Origin: Chloroflexota bacterium
GTDB taxonomy: Bacteria > Chloroflexota > Anaerolineae > UBA4142 > SHND01
Length of the DNA: 64,000 nt
Assembly (NCBI GenBank): GCA_004295045.1
Contig: SHND01000029.1
Location: 49,902-113,901 of the forward strand
Direction: 5' to 3'
Below the pieces are notes generated by a model. It was given only the letters and a program-made list of their open reading frames with translations. It was not told where the DNA came from and did no database searches. Positions within the stretch are counted from its first letter, which is position 1, and the number at the start of each line of letters is the position of its first letter. Positions 15,216 to 23,130 of the stretch are shown piece by piece. The translations under genes were made by a program, and so were the position numbers.

Positions 15216-16436
15216 ATGCCTCTCCAATTCGAAATTCAACATCGCGATTCAAATTCCTACGCGCGCGCGGGCGTGATTCACACCGCACACGGCGACATCG
15301 AAACGCCTGCGTTCATGCCCGTTGCCACACAAGCGACGGTGAAAGGTTTGACCGCGCAAGATTTGTACGACCTCGACGCGCAGCTCATCATTTGCAACAC
15401 CTATCATCTCGCGCTCCGCCCCGGTGCGGAACAAATCGCGCAGCTCGGCGGCTTGCACGCGTTTATGAATTGGCAGCGCCCCATTTCAACTGACAGCGGC
15501 GGTTTTCAAGTCTTTTCGCTCGGCGCGGCGATTCGCGATGGCGTCGGAAAAATCGCGGATATTTTTCCGGATGAAGCGCGCGATGATATTGAAATTAAAG
15601 GCGATAGAACTCCGCTCAATAGAATTGACGACGACGGCGTGACGTTCAACTCGCATCTCGACGGCTCCATCATTCGGCTCACGCCCGAACGTTCAATGCA
15701 GCTGCAGCATCAACTCGGTGCCGACTTTATTCTCGCGTTCGACGAGTGTACATCGCCGCTCGACACGTACGAATACACGCGCGAAGCATTGGGACGCACG
15801 CATCGCTGGGCAGCACGCTGTTTGGAACAGCACGCGCGCACAAAACGCGACTATCAGAATTTATTTGGAATTGTGCAAGGCGGCGCGTACCGCGATTTGC
15901 GCGAAGAATCGGCGCGCGTGATTGGGGGTTTGCCGTTTGAAGGTTTGGCGGTTGGCGGCTCGCTGGGCAAAAGTAAAAATGATATGCACGCGATTTTGGA
16001 GTGGACGATTCCGCTTTTGCCCGACGACAAACCGCGTCACTTACTCGGCATCGGAGAAATTGAGGACATTATCAACGGCGTCGAGCGCGGGATTGATTTG
16101 TTCGACTGCGCCGCGCCGACGCGGTGGGCGCGGAATGGCGCGTTGATTGTTTCGCCCGAAATTGCGCAACGCGAGGGAGTAAAAAATAATCGGCTGACGA
16201 TTGCCAACGCGCGTTACGCGTTGGACACCGCGCCGATTGATTCGACGTGCGAGTGTGTGACTTGTAAAAATTATTCGCGCGCCTATTTACATCATCTTCA
16301 TCGCGCCAAAGAATTGTCGTACTATCGCCTCGCGACAATTCATAATTTGCATTTTATACTGACGTTCATGCGCGATGTGCGCGCGGCGATTCGTAAAGAT
16401 AGGTGGAATGAGTTTCGCGCTCAACTGTTCATTTGA
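15216..16436 (+). CDS. tgt: tRNA-guanine transglycosylase
   Basis: 406 residues, slightly longer than the usual 370-380 because of an insertion near 120-145 after the base-binding loop. Catalytic and binding motifs are present: DSGGFQVFSLG, FILAFDECTSPLD, GIVQGGAYRDLREE, GLAVGGSLGKS, LFDCAAPTRWARNG and the zinc site CECVTCKNY with a following LATIHNLHF. It exchanges G34 of GUN tRNAs. Where Zymomonas Tgt has Val233 (GGLAVG), this protein has Gly (GGSLGK), as eukaryotic enzymes do, which would make room for queuine. The neighbouring Qng1-like gene supports queuine use. Confidence 0.95.
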   Translation: MPLQFEIQHRDSNSYARAGVIHTAHGDIETPAFMPVATQATVKGLTAQDLYDLDAQLIICNTYHLALRPGAEQIAQLGGLHAFMNWQRPISTDSGGFQVFSLGAAIRDGVGKIADIFPDEARDDIEIKGDRTPLNRIDDDGVTFNSHLDGSIIRLTPERSMQLQHQLGADFILAFDECTSPLDTYEYTREALGRTHRWAARCLEQHARTKRDYQNLFGIVQGGAYRDLREESARVIGGLPFEGLAVGGSLGKSKNDMHAILEWTIPLLPDDKPRHLLGIGEIEDIINGVERGIDLFDCAAPTRWARNGALIVSPEIAQREGVKNNRLTIANARYALDTAPIDSTCECVTCKNYSRAYLHHLHRAKELSYYRLATIHNLHFILTFMRDVRAAIRKDRWNEFRAQLFI

Positions 16437-16822
16437 TACAGCTGGATCAAATTTCCACACGTGTCGTCCAAAATTGCCACCGTCGTCGTTCCCATATTCG
16501 TTGGCTCCATCGTGAATTCAACGCCGAGACTTTTCAAGCGTTCGTAATCGGCGTGAACATCGTCCACTTGAAACGCGGTGAACGGCACGCCATCTTTCAC
16601 CAACGACTCTTTGAGCGCCTTCATCGCCGGATAACTCGCGTTCGGTTCAAGCAAGAGTTCGGTGCCATTCGGTTCTTGCGGCGAAACCACCGTGAGCCAC
16701 CGCGCATCCCCACCCAGCGGAATGTCGTGCTTTTTCACAAAACCCAGCTTGTTTGTATAAAAATCCAGCGCCTTGTCGTAATCGCCGATGGATATACTTT
16801 CCAGTTTGATGTGAATGCTCAT
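16421..16822 (-). CDS. VOC (glyoxalase/bleomycin-resistance) family protein
   Basis: A 133-residue single VOC module with two beta-alpha-beta halves: SIHIKLESISIGDYDKALDF and VPFTAFQVDDVHADYERLKS, ending DDTCGNLIQLYQ. The motif set matches the PhnB/glyoxalase-like subgroup of small dimeric proteins. The substrate cannot be told. Its end overlaps the end of tgt by 16 bases on the opposite strand. Confidence 0.85.
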   Translation of the reverse strand: MSIHIKLESISIGDYDKALDFYTNKLGFVKKHDIPLGGDARWLTVVSPQEPNGTELLLEPNASYPAMKALKESLVKDGVPFTAFQVDDVHADYERLKSLGVEFTMEPTNMGTTTVAILDDTCGNLIQLYQMNS

Positions 16823-16874
16823 TTACGCGCTCCTCAAAATTTCTGTCGCTGTCCAGCAATCGAGCGAACGAAAA

Positions 16875-17288
16875 TCACTGGGGCAATATTTCAATTCCTG
16901 CGGCGCGCGCAAAGGCAACAAAATCAAGCGACGTATTTTGGTCATGCACGATGCGCCATTCCCCTTCCTGCAACTGAAAAACGTAGGTGAGCCAAGTACT
17001 GACCGGAGCATCTTCTGGCTTTTGGCGGTATTGATATTTGACCAGCGCCATCGCCATGTCTTCGCCAACAATTTTATGCACGACCGAACCTTCCCAAATC
17101 CAGTTCGGGTCTTGAAACCATTGCTTGTGAATTTCAAGCGTCTCCGCCGGCGTCGTGAACGCGTGTCCGCTTTGAACAATTGTGTAAAGCGTGTCGCCGC
17201 GCGTGAGATGCGATTGAAACGCTTCAAGATCTCGATTAGAGATGGCGGCAAAATGCTGCTGTAGCGCTATATCAAAATCCGGTTTCAT
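16875..17288 (-). CDS. SnoaL/NTF2-like (DUF4440-type) protein
   Basis: 137 residues from ATG 17288 (MKPDFDIALQQHF), which overlaps the preceding stop as ATGA. The pattern of an alpha-beta cone is seen: helices DFDIALQQHFAAISNRDLEAF, then strands ending in GEDMAMALVKYQY and EGEWRIVHDQNTSLDFV. NTF2-like proteins of this size are often small enzymes or polyketide-cyclase-like; no specific role is visible. Coupled to the RibD-C-like gene. Confidence 0.78.
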   Translation of the reverse strand: MKPDFDIALQQHFAAISNRDLEAFQSHLTRGDTLYTIVQSGHAFTTPAETLEIHKQWFQDPNWIWEGSVVHKIVGEDMAMALVKYQYRQKPEDAPVSTWLTYVFQLQEGEWRIVHDQNTSLDFVAFARAAGIEILPQ

Positions 17289-17824
17289 AGATGAGTCTCG
17301 GCAGATTTTTCCTGTGCATGAATTGTGTACTCGAGCCAAACAATGCCACTCGGAAACACCTGTTGAGCCGTCAAGGTGAGCATCCGTTTCACTGCCGGGG
17401 ATGGAAGCAGCGGACGTCCCTCACCCAACAGGACAGGAATAACTGCCGGCTCCACAGTGTCAACGCAGTTTAAAGCAAGCAAGCTTTGAAAAAGTTTGCC
17501 GCCGCCAAACAACCAAATGTCCTTGCCCGGAAGCGAACGCAGCTCTTGAAGAGTGGATTGGGCATTCTTGGAAACGATAGTGACTTGGGGATGGTCCTGC
17601 TGTTCAAGAGTGTGCGAAAAGACGAAAACTTTTTTGCCCCAGAATCCATCCGCTTCTTTCGCCATTCCTTCGTAGGTCAGCCGTCCCATGAGCAGCGTGT
17701 CGAACTGGTCAAACAACGCGCCGAAATCTATCGCGGGTTCATCAACAATCCAGCCCGTCTTGCCGTCAATGTCCGCGATGTATCCGTCCAGACTACACGC
17801 GACTTGGTATCGAATTCTACGCAT
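17285..17824 (-). CDS. Dihydrofolate-reductase-like / RibD C-terminal domain protein
   Basis: 179 residues from ATG 17824 with GGAGG just upstream. Motifs: YQVACSLDGYIADIDGKTGW, TLLMGRLTYEGM, KVFVFSHTLE, DIWLFGGGKLFQSLLALN and PVLLGEGRPLLPSP. This is the stand-alone RibD_C family (YyaP/YwjB-like), predicted NADPH-dependent reductases. The substrate is unknown; it is too short for and unlike a trimethoprim-type DHFR. It overlaps the next gene by 4 bases. Confidence 0.87.
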   Translation of the reverse strand: MRRIRYQVACSLDGYIADIDGKTGWIVDEPAIDFGALFDQFDTLLMGRLTYEGMAKEADGFWGKKVFVFSHTLEQQDHPQVTIVSKNAQSTLQELRSLPGKDIWLFGGGKLFQSLLALNCVDTVEPAVIPVLLGEGRPLLPSPAVKRMLTLTAQQVFPSGIVWLEYTIHAQEKSAETHL

Positions 17825-17933
17825 TGATACCTCCAATTGAAATTGGCTGTACGAAAAATGCAATCGGCGCAAAGAATTTAGAGTTGTAGTCGTTCATCTG
17901 ATCGCGTTCGCGTTGCCCAATGCCTTGCCCTTG

Positions 17934-18350
17934 CTAAAGATGAAAATCGCCCGACGCCTCCGGTTGATAAAGGATTTTCTTGATTAACAACCTTCTTGTT
18001 CCATCGGGAACTTGCCATTCGAACGTTTCGCCTACTTCGTACCCCAACATGGCGGTTCCGATCGGCGCGAGGATTGAAATTTTCCCTTGACTTAAATTGG
18101 CGTTTTCGGGAAAAACCAACGTATAAACTTCTTCCTCTTTTGTGTCGAGGTCTTGAATGCAGACGGTTGAATTCATAGTGACAACATCACTCGGAATATC
18201 TTTTGGCGAAACTACCTCTGCGCGATTGATTTCGGTTTCAAGCCGTTCTAGATATGGGCTTTTGCGAAGGTCAGTAAATTGCGCGTCAAAAAGTAGTTTC
18301 TTTAAACGCTCCAGATCTAACTCGGTGACTTGAATCGGTTTGCCGCTCAT
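17934..18350 (-). CDS. Rnk/GreA-C-terminal-domain protein
   Basis: 138 residues with GGAGAG ahead of the ATG. The N-terminal third is helical (DLERLKKLLFDAQF, YLERLETEINRAEVV) and short, as in Rnk, not the long coiled coil of GreA. The C-terminal part is the GreA/GreB FKBP-like domain (TVCIQDLDTKEEEVYTLVFP, GKISILAPIGTAMLGYEVGE, WQVPDGTRRLLIKKI). Rnk-like proteins bind RNA polymerase through this domain but lack the acidic cleavage tip. Confidence 0.87.
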   Translation of the reverse strand: MSGKPIQVTELDLERLKKLLFDAQFTDLRKSPYLERLETEINRAEVVSPKDIPSDVVTMNSTVCIQDLDTKEEEVYTLVFPENANLSQGKISILAPIGTAMLGYEVGETFEWQVPDGTRRLLIKKILYQPEASGDFHL

Positions 18351-18612
18351 GATTTTTTCTCTCCTTTATGAATTGCTTGACGCGCCGCATAGTATGACGT
18401 AAATTCTCGCGCCAGCCATCGCAAAAAACAATTACCTCTTTGAGTGATTTTAATTTTTGTCCCATCCGAGATGGGCTTGGTCTCTGATTCAAATCTCTTA
18501 CGACGCGCACATTGTAACGCAATCGCGGCGCGGCGCACAATACGCGCATTTTCAAAACTCAAATCACAAAACGGACCTTTTCGAATTCCGAATTTGAGCG
18601 CCACAACTGCAT

Positions 18613-19158
18613 TCATTTGACAAGACGGTACTCCCACCCCTCTTGCCACACAAACTCCGCGTCCACCAAATCCTCCAACACAACTCCATTCAAATAATGC
18701 TCGCACGCCCAACGCGTCGCCACATGCCCAATGAGCAGAATGCGCGTGTGCGCTTGCAACAATTCAATGTCACTGAAAAAACGATTCACGCGCGCAACCG
18801 CTTGCCGCCAACTCTCGCCGTTTGGGTACGGTTCGTCGAGATATTTTCGCCGTTCGCCATGCACGAGTGCCGCAGGATGCCCATTCAGCGCGCCGTAATT
18901 GCATTCGCGCAAACGCCAATCGAAAAAAATCGGCGTGCTTGCGTTTTGAAATGCAATGCGCGCCGTCTCGACTGCTCTCTGCAAATCCGATGCGAGTACC
19001 GCGTCTATCTTGTCATCGCGTCGTCGCTCGCCCAATTCGCGCGCCAATAATTTTCCCCGTTCCGACAACCGACTTTCACCCCAACCCGACGCGATGCCGC
19101 GTTCATTGTCCTCACTGATAGAATGGGTCTCGAAAACAATTTCGATCACATCATTCAT
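18613..19158 (-). CDS. Histidine phosphatase family protein with variant RHG box
   Basis: 181 residues of the phosphoglycerate-mutase-like fold. The canonical RHG at the N-terminus reads ETHSISEDNERGIASGW, so the phospho-acceptor His is kept but the preceding Arg is Thr. Other motifs are normal: LSERGKLLARELGERR, ASDLQRAVETARIAF, LRECNYGALNG and the second His in LLIGHVATRW. Such ETH-type members exist in several phyla; substrates are unknown. It overlaps the end of the FAD-subunit gene upstream by 8 bases, so it belongs to that operon. Confidence 0.85.
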   Translation of the reverse strand: MNDVIEIVFETHSISEDNERGIASGWGESRLSERGKLLARELGERRRDDKIDAVLASDLQRAVETARIAFQNASTPIFFDWRLRECNYGALNGHPAALVHGERRKYLDEPYPNGESWRQAVARVNRFFSDIELLQAHTRILLIGHVATRWACEHYLNGVVLEDLVDAEFVWQEGWEYRLVK

Positions 19159-20119
19159 TCGCCAAAAGCTCGCGCAGCGCGCGTTTCAACACTCCGCGCG
19201 CCAAACGAATTTTATAGCGATTGTGTGCCAGCGGCTGCGCGTCTCCCAACACCGCATAATCGCCTTGTGTAACCGATTCCTCATTCCATTCCACGCCCGA
19301 TAGCGCTTTTTCTACGCGAAATTCACGGTACGGAATCGGCGCCACGCCCCCTAACACCACGCACACATTTTCCAATTTCGAATTTTGAATTTCGAATTTG
19401 AGCGCCACACTCGCCAGCGCAAATGTCCACGCTGCCCTATCCATCGCTTTCACGTAGGCGCTGCGCGTATTTTCTGGCACGCGCGGCAAAACAATTTCCG
19501 TAATCATTTCATCCGCGTTCAAAACATTTATGCGCGTATCCTTTGTGTCCGGCGCGCGGAAAAGCTCTTGAGCGGAAATCTCGCGTTCCCCTTCCCTGCC
19601 GCGCACCACAATCCGCGCGTCAAAGGCAACCAACGCGTTCGCGGGGTCAGACGGATGAACATGTACGCAATCGCGGTAGCCAATCACCGCTGCCTCGCGA
19701 TTCTCACCGTCGCGCATGAAACATTTTTCGCCGCCGCGCAGCAGACACGGAAAGCCACTGCGATAATACGCGCAGCGCGAATCTTGATTCAAGTTGCCGC
19801 CAATCGTTCCCACGTTGCGAATCTGCGGCGACGCGGAGAGGGAACACGCTTGCGCGAGCGCGCGATAATTTTTGCGAATCGTTTCGTTTTCCGCGATTTC
19901 CGCAAGCGTTGCGAGCGCGCCGATGTGTACACCTTCGTTCGTAACGCGAATCCCGCGTAGTTCGTGTACGCGTTTCAAATTCACCCAGCGCGTCGCGCGT
20001 ACGAAACCGCTTTTGAATTCGGGAATCAAATCCGTCCCCCCCGCGAACCACCGCGCGCCGTTTTCATTTGCGGACACCGCTTCATCTATCGTCTGCGGAA
20101 ATGCAATGTCAAAACTCAT
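19151..20119 (-). CDS. Molybdenum hydroxylase FAD-binding subunit (XdhB/CoxM-like)
   Basis: 322 residues: the FAD_binding_5 pattern GARWFAGGTDLIPEFKSG and RNVGTIGGNLNQDSRC, then CYYRSGFPCLLRGG-like Cys residues found in 4-hydroxybenzoyl-CoA-reductase/XDH-type subunits, and the CO-dehydrogenase flavoprotein C-terminal domain. It accepts electrons from the 2Fe-2S subunit. Near residue 243 the CDS contains a four-unit 7-base array (19373-19400) encoding FEIQNSKLEN. It is the last of the three hydroxylase subunits. The extra Cys-rich segment (SRCAYYRSGFPC) hints at a 4Fe-4S-containing HBCR-like flavin subunit, though that needs alignment. Confidence 0.9.
   Translation of the reverse strand: MSFDIAFPQTIDEAVSANENGARWFAGGTDLIPEFKSGFVRATRWVNLKRVHELRGIRVTNEGVHIGALATLAEIAENETIRKNYRALAQACSLSASPQIRNVGTIGGNLNQDSRCAYYRSGFPCLLRGGEKCFMRDGENREAAVIGYRDCVHVHPSDPANALVAFDARIVVRGREGEREISAQELFRAPDTKDTRINVLNADEMITEIVLPRVPENTRSAYVKAMDRAAWTFALASVALKFEIQNSKLENVCVVLGGVAPIPYREFRVEKALSGVEWNEESVTQGDYAVLGDAQPLAHNRYKIRLARGVLKRALRELLANE
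19373..19400 (+). repeat. 7-base array inside the FAD-subunit gene
   Basis: Four phased units CAATTTC, GAATTTT, GAATTTC, GAATTTG, within coding sequence. Confidence 0.7.
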
Positions 20120-20150
20120 GATTCTGCTCGCTTTTCGTAAATTGCCTGAC

Positions 20151-20208
20151 GTTTCTCATCACTCGTTTCTCGTTTCCCGTTTCTCATCCTCTCCAATCTC
20201 TAATCTCC
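20151..20208 (+). repeat. 7-base array between molybdenum-subunit and FAD-subunit genes
   Basis: Units GTTTCTC, ATCACTC, GTTTCTC, GTTTCCC, GTTTCTC, ATCCTCT, CCAATCT, CTAATCT follow each other in strict 7-base phase and fill most of the 80-base gap. Confidence 0.85.
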
Positions 20209-22533
20209 CCGCTCCATCCTCTCCAACGCGTCCAACACCTTATCGCGCGTAATCGGCGCATCATAAAAGCGTACGCCAATGGCATCATAAATCGCGTTCG
20301 CAATCGCTCCAGCGGTGGGAATAATCGGCGGCTCGCCAACGCCTTTGACGCCAAGATTATTTGCGAGTGGATCCGCGCGGTCAATCATGTGCGTTTCGAT
20401 TTTCGGCGTGTCCGCAATCGTCGGAATGTGATACCCTTCTAAATTCGCGTTGAGTGACGCGCCGTTCGCGTCGAGAACGCGCTGCTCCATCAACGCGAAT
20501 CCCATACTTTGCAAAACGCCCCCCTCGATTTGGCTTGACACTGTGAGCGGATTCAAAATGCGTCCCGAATCATGTGAGGCAACAACGCGTTCGACGCGCA
20601 CCTCGCCCGTTTCCACATCCACCGCAACCTCGACAAATTGCGCGCCGAATGTGCGAATCTCGTATTCGCTTGGATTCGGATTGCGCGAGCCGTGTCCGAG
20701 AATCTGCATGTTGTCAATTTCTTTCAGAATCTCTGCAACCGATTTTTCCGAGTCGCGCGTCTTGACAATTCCATTTTCAATGCGTATTTCTTTCGCGCGC
20801 TTTTTCAAAATCGTCGCCGCGATTTGAGTCAACTGTTGACGCGCATCGGCTGCTGCTTCACGCACCGCCGGTCCAATCGAAGAAGCGGTCATGCTTCCAC
20901 CCGACGCGCCGGCAAACGGTCCCGCTTGCGTATCGGCGATTTCCACGTCAATGCGTTCGATGGGAAACCCAAGTTCCTCCGCCGCGATCTGACACAAAAT
21001 TGTTTTCGTCCCCGTTCCCAAATCTTGCGTTGCCGTCAAAATGGTCGCGCTTGCGTCGGTACTGATTTTCACAATTGCAAAGGATGGCGGCGCGCCCGCG
21101 CCATACCAAATCTGACTCGCCATTCCAATTCCGCGACGAATTCCGTTTCGCGTTTCTCGCTTCTCATTTCTCGTTTCTCGTTTCCCATTCTTCTTTTCCT
21201 CCCACCCAATCGCGCGCGCCCCCTCTTGATACGCGTCCAACAAACCATTCGACGTGTATCCTCTGCCATTTTCGGGAAAGACGCTCGAATAATTTTTCAT
21301 TCGCAAAGCGAGCGGGTCCATTTTCAATTTCGCCGCGAGCTCGTCCATCAGCGCTTCGAGCGCGAAAATTCCTTCGACAAAGCCCGGCGCGCGAAACGCG
21401 GCAAAGGGGGGGGTGTTGGTGAAAACCCCGTAACTCGTTGTCTGCACATTTTCACACGCGTACAATTCACGCGCGGGACCCTCGGTGTACGGATTCCATG
21501 AGGCATACGCTCCGACATTGTTATAGTTCGTCAGTTGAATCGCGGTCAGCGTGCCATCCTTTTTCGCGCCGAGTTTGAGATACTGCTTGGTTGCCGAACG
21601 CTGCCCCGCCGCGATTTGTTCGCCTTTCCGGTCTAGCACAAAGCGCACGGGACGTCGCAATTTGTTCGACATCAACGCGCCAAGCAAGGTAAATTTTCCC
21701 GCGCCAAATTTTGCGCCGAACGCGCCGCCGATGTACGAGGCGATCACGCGCACACGCGCCGCATCGAGATTCAAAAGTTTCGCGACGCGATTCTGCACGC
21801 CGACCACGTCTTGCGACGATTCGTAAATCGTCATCGTCTTGCCATCCCACTCTGCCACGCTCGAATGTGTTTCCAACGCGCTGTGCACCTGCGCGCCCGT
21901 AGTGAAAACGCCCTCGACAATTACCGCCGCGTCTGCGAATCCCTTTTCAACATCGCCGCGCGCATACGTGGATGGTTTCCCATCAACGAGATTACCGTTT
22001 TGCGTGAGTTGCGGCGCGTCGGGTTGTGCCGCCGCCTCTGCATCCAAAACAAACGGCAGCAATTCATACTCGATGCGAATTTTTTGCGCCGCCGCGCGCG
22101 CAATTTCCATCGAATCAGCAAACACCGCCGCGACTTCATCGCCCACAAAGCGCACAGGGTCATTGAAAAAATCGCGATGATTCGCAAAGCGAATGTTCGC
22201 CACATTCGCAAAGTTCGCGATATTTTTGGAATGGATGATGCCGCGCACGCCCGCGATTTTTTCCGCTTCCGAAGTATCAATGCTCACAATGCGCGCGTGC
22301 GGATGTGGACTCCGCACATAGTTTCCGTGCACCATGCGCGGCAGTTGAATGTCTGTCGTATATTTCGCCGCGCCCGTGACGCGCTCCACTCCATCCACGC
22401 GCGCGATTGGTTTGCCGACGACGCGCAATTCCTCTTCTACGTCCCATGGTGTCGTTTTCGGCTCTTCTACCCACGCGTACTCTTCGGTGACGCGCCCTTC
22501 ATTTTCGACTTTGGTTTTTACGAGTTTTGGCAT
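20200..22533 (-). CDS. Molybdenum hydroxylase large subunit (XdhA/CoxL-like)
   Basis: 777 residues, a normal length. The N-terminal Ald_Xan_dh_C domain (ARVDGVERVTGAAKYTTDIQ) is followed by the molybdopterin-binding domain with VIASYIGGAFGAKFGAGKF, TPPFAAFRAPGFVEGIFALE and the catalytic Glu in GVKGVGEPPIIPTAG. The active loop lacks the AYRCSFR of form I CO dehydrogenase, so it is an aldehyde/xanthine-type hydroxylase of unknown substrate. A 7-base array (21143-21191) inside the gene gives the 7-residue protein repeat GKRETRN / EKRETRN. The Fe-S and FAD subunits flank it. Confidence 0.92.
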   Translation of the reverse strand: MPKLVKTKVENEGRVTEEYAWVEEPKTTPWDVEEELRVVGKPIARVDGVERVTGAAKYTTDIQLPRMVHGNYVRSPHPHARIVSIDTSEAEKIAGVRGIIHSKNIANFANVANIRFANHRDFFNDPVRFVGDEVAAVFADSMEIARAAAQKIRIEYELLPFVLDAEAAAQPDAPQLTQNGNLVDGKPSTYARGDVEKGFADAAVIVEGVFTTGAQVHSALETHSSVAEWDGKTMTIYESSQDVVGVQNRVAKLLNLDAARVRVIASYIGGAFGAKFGAGKFTLLGALMSNKLRRPVRFVLDRKGEQIAAGQRSATKQYLKLGAKKDGTLTAIQLTNYNNVGAYASWNPYTEGPARELYACENVQTTSYGVFTNTPPFAAFRAPGFVEGIFALEALMDELAAKLKMDPLALRMKNYSSVFPENGRGYTSNGLLDAYQEGARAIGWEEKKNGKRETRNEKRETRNGIRRGIGMASQIWYGAGAPPSFAIVKISTDASATILTATQDLGTGTKTILCQIAAEELGFPIERIDVEIADTQAGPFAGASGGSMTASSIGPAVREAAADARQQLTQIAATILKKRAKEIRIENGIVKTRDSEKSVAEILKEIDNMQILGHGSRNPNPSEYEIRTFGAQFVEVAVDVETGEVRVERVVASHDSGRILNPLTVSSQIEGGVLQSMGFALMEQRVLDANGASLNANLEGYHIPTIADTPKIETHMIDRADPLANNLGVKGVGEPPIIPTAGAIANAIYDAIGVRFYDAPITRDKVLDALERMERGD
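21143..21191 (+). repeat. 7-base array inside the large-subunit gene
   Basis: Seven phased units (CCGTTTC, GCGTTTC, TCGCTTC, TCATTTC, TCGTTTC, TCGTTTC, CCATTCT). Because 7 and 3 share no factor, three units encode a 7-residue protein repeat. The units resemble those of the array at 20151. Confidence 0.85.
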
Positions 22534-22535
22534 TG

Positions 22536-22613
22536 GAGAAAAAGGAAACAGGAATACAGGGAAACAGGTATCTTCATACTTACCTGTCTACCTGTCTACC
22601 TGTCTACCTATTT
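22536..22613 (+). repeat. 8-base arrays before the large-subunit gene
   Basis: Left part: GGAAACAG, GAATACAG, GGAAACAG in 8-base phase. Right part: ACCTGTCT three times and ACCTATTT. It starts two bases from the large-subunit start codon and runs into the last codons of the 2Fe-2S gene. Confidence 0.8.
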
Positions 22614-23086
22614 ACATTCATTCCCGCTTGCAAAATTTTCACATACGCGCCGCAGCGGCACAAATTTCCCGACATCGCTTGACGCAATTCCTCTTCCGTC
22701 GGCGCGGGATTTTTTTCGAGCAACGCGGTCATCGAAAGAATTTGTCCCGACGTGCAGAATCCGCATTGCAGCGCGTCGTATTCCACAAACGCGCGTTGAA
22801 CGGGATGCAGTTCGCCGTCTTGCGAGAGACCTTCAATCGTCGTAATTGCGCGCCCTTCACAATCGAGCGCGAGCGTGATGCAGGAATACACCGGCGTTCC
22901 ATCTACCAAAACAGTACACGCGCCGCAATTCGCCATGCCGCACGAAACCTTTAGCCCCGTCAATCCCAAATCCTCGCGCAGCACATCCGACAAAAAACGC
23001 GACGGTCCGACATTCACTCGTTCGCGTTCGCCATTCACAATCAGTTCAATGCCCACCCGTTCATCGGATTTTACAATTCGACTCAT
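22604..23086 (-). CDS. Molybdenum hydroxylase 2Fe-2S subunit (XdhC/CoxS-like)
   Basis: 160 residues with the two [2Fe-2S] clusters: plant-ferredoxin-like site SCGMANCGACTVLVDG with an upstream LKVSCG, and the second helical-domain site QCGFCTSGQILS plus SGNLCRCGAYVKI. It carries electrons from the molybdenum site to FAD. First of three subunit genes in transcription order; a 7-base array lies directly over its start region and no Shine-Dalgarno sequence is visible. Confidence 0.95.
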   Translation of the reverse strand: MSRIVKSDERVGIELIVNGERERVNVGPSRFLSDVLREDLGLTGLKVSCGMANCGACTVLVDGTPVYSCITLALDCEGRAITTIEGLSQDGELHPVQRAFVEYDALQCGFCTSGQILSMTALLEKNPAPTEEELRQAMSGNLCRCGAYVKILQAGMNVNR

Positions 23087-23130
23087 CTCTCACGTCTCCA
23101 GTCTCTAGTCTCCAGTCTCCATTCTCACCT
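23082..23130 (+). repeat. 7-base array between EtfBA and 2Fe-2S genes
   Basis: Units CTCATCT, CTCACGT, CTCCAGT, CTCTAGT, CTCCAGT, CTCCATT, CTCACCT. The array includes the start codon of the 2Fe-2S gene and the last codons of the ETF gene. Confidence 0.88.

Noticed and set aside
18351..18612. Minus-strand frames between the Rnk-like gene and the histidine phosphatase (89 and 121 codons)
   Set aside because: Biased composition, no motif and overlap with neighbours; I see no supported gene in this 262-base stretch.
20200..23086. Form I aerobic carbon monoxide dehydrogenase
   Set aside because: The large subunit has PPFAAFRAPG in place of the AYRCSFR active-site loop, so CO oxidation is not supported.
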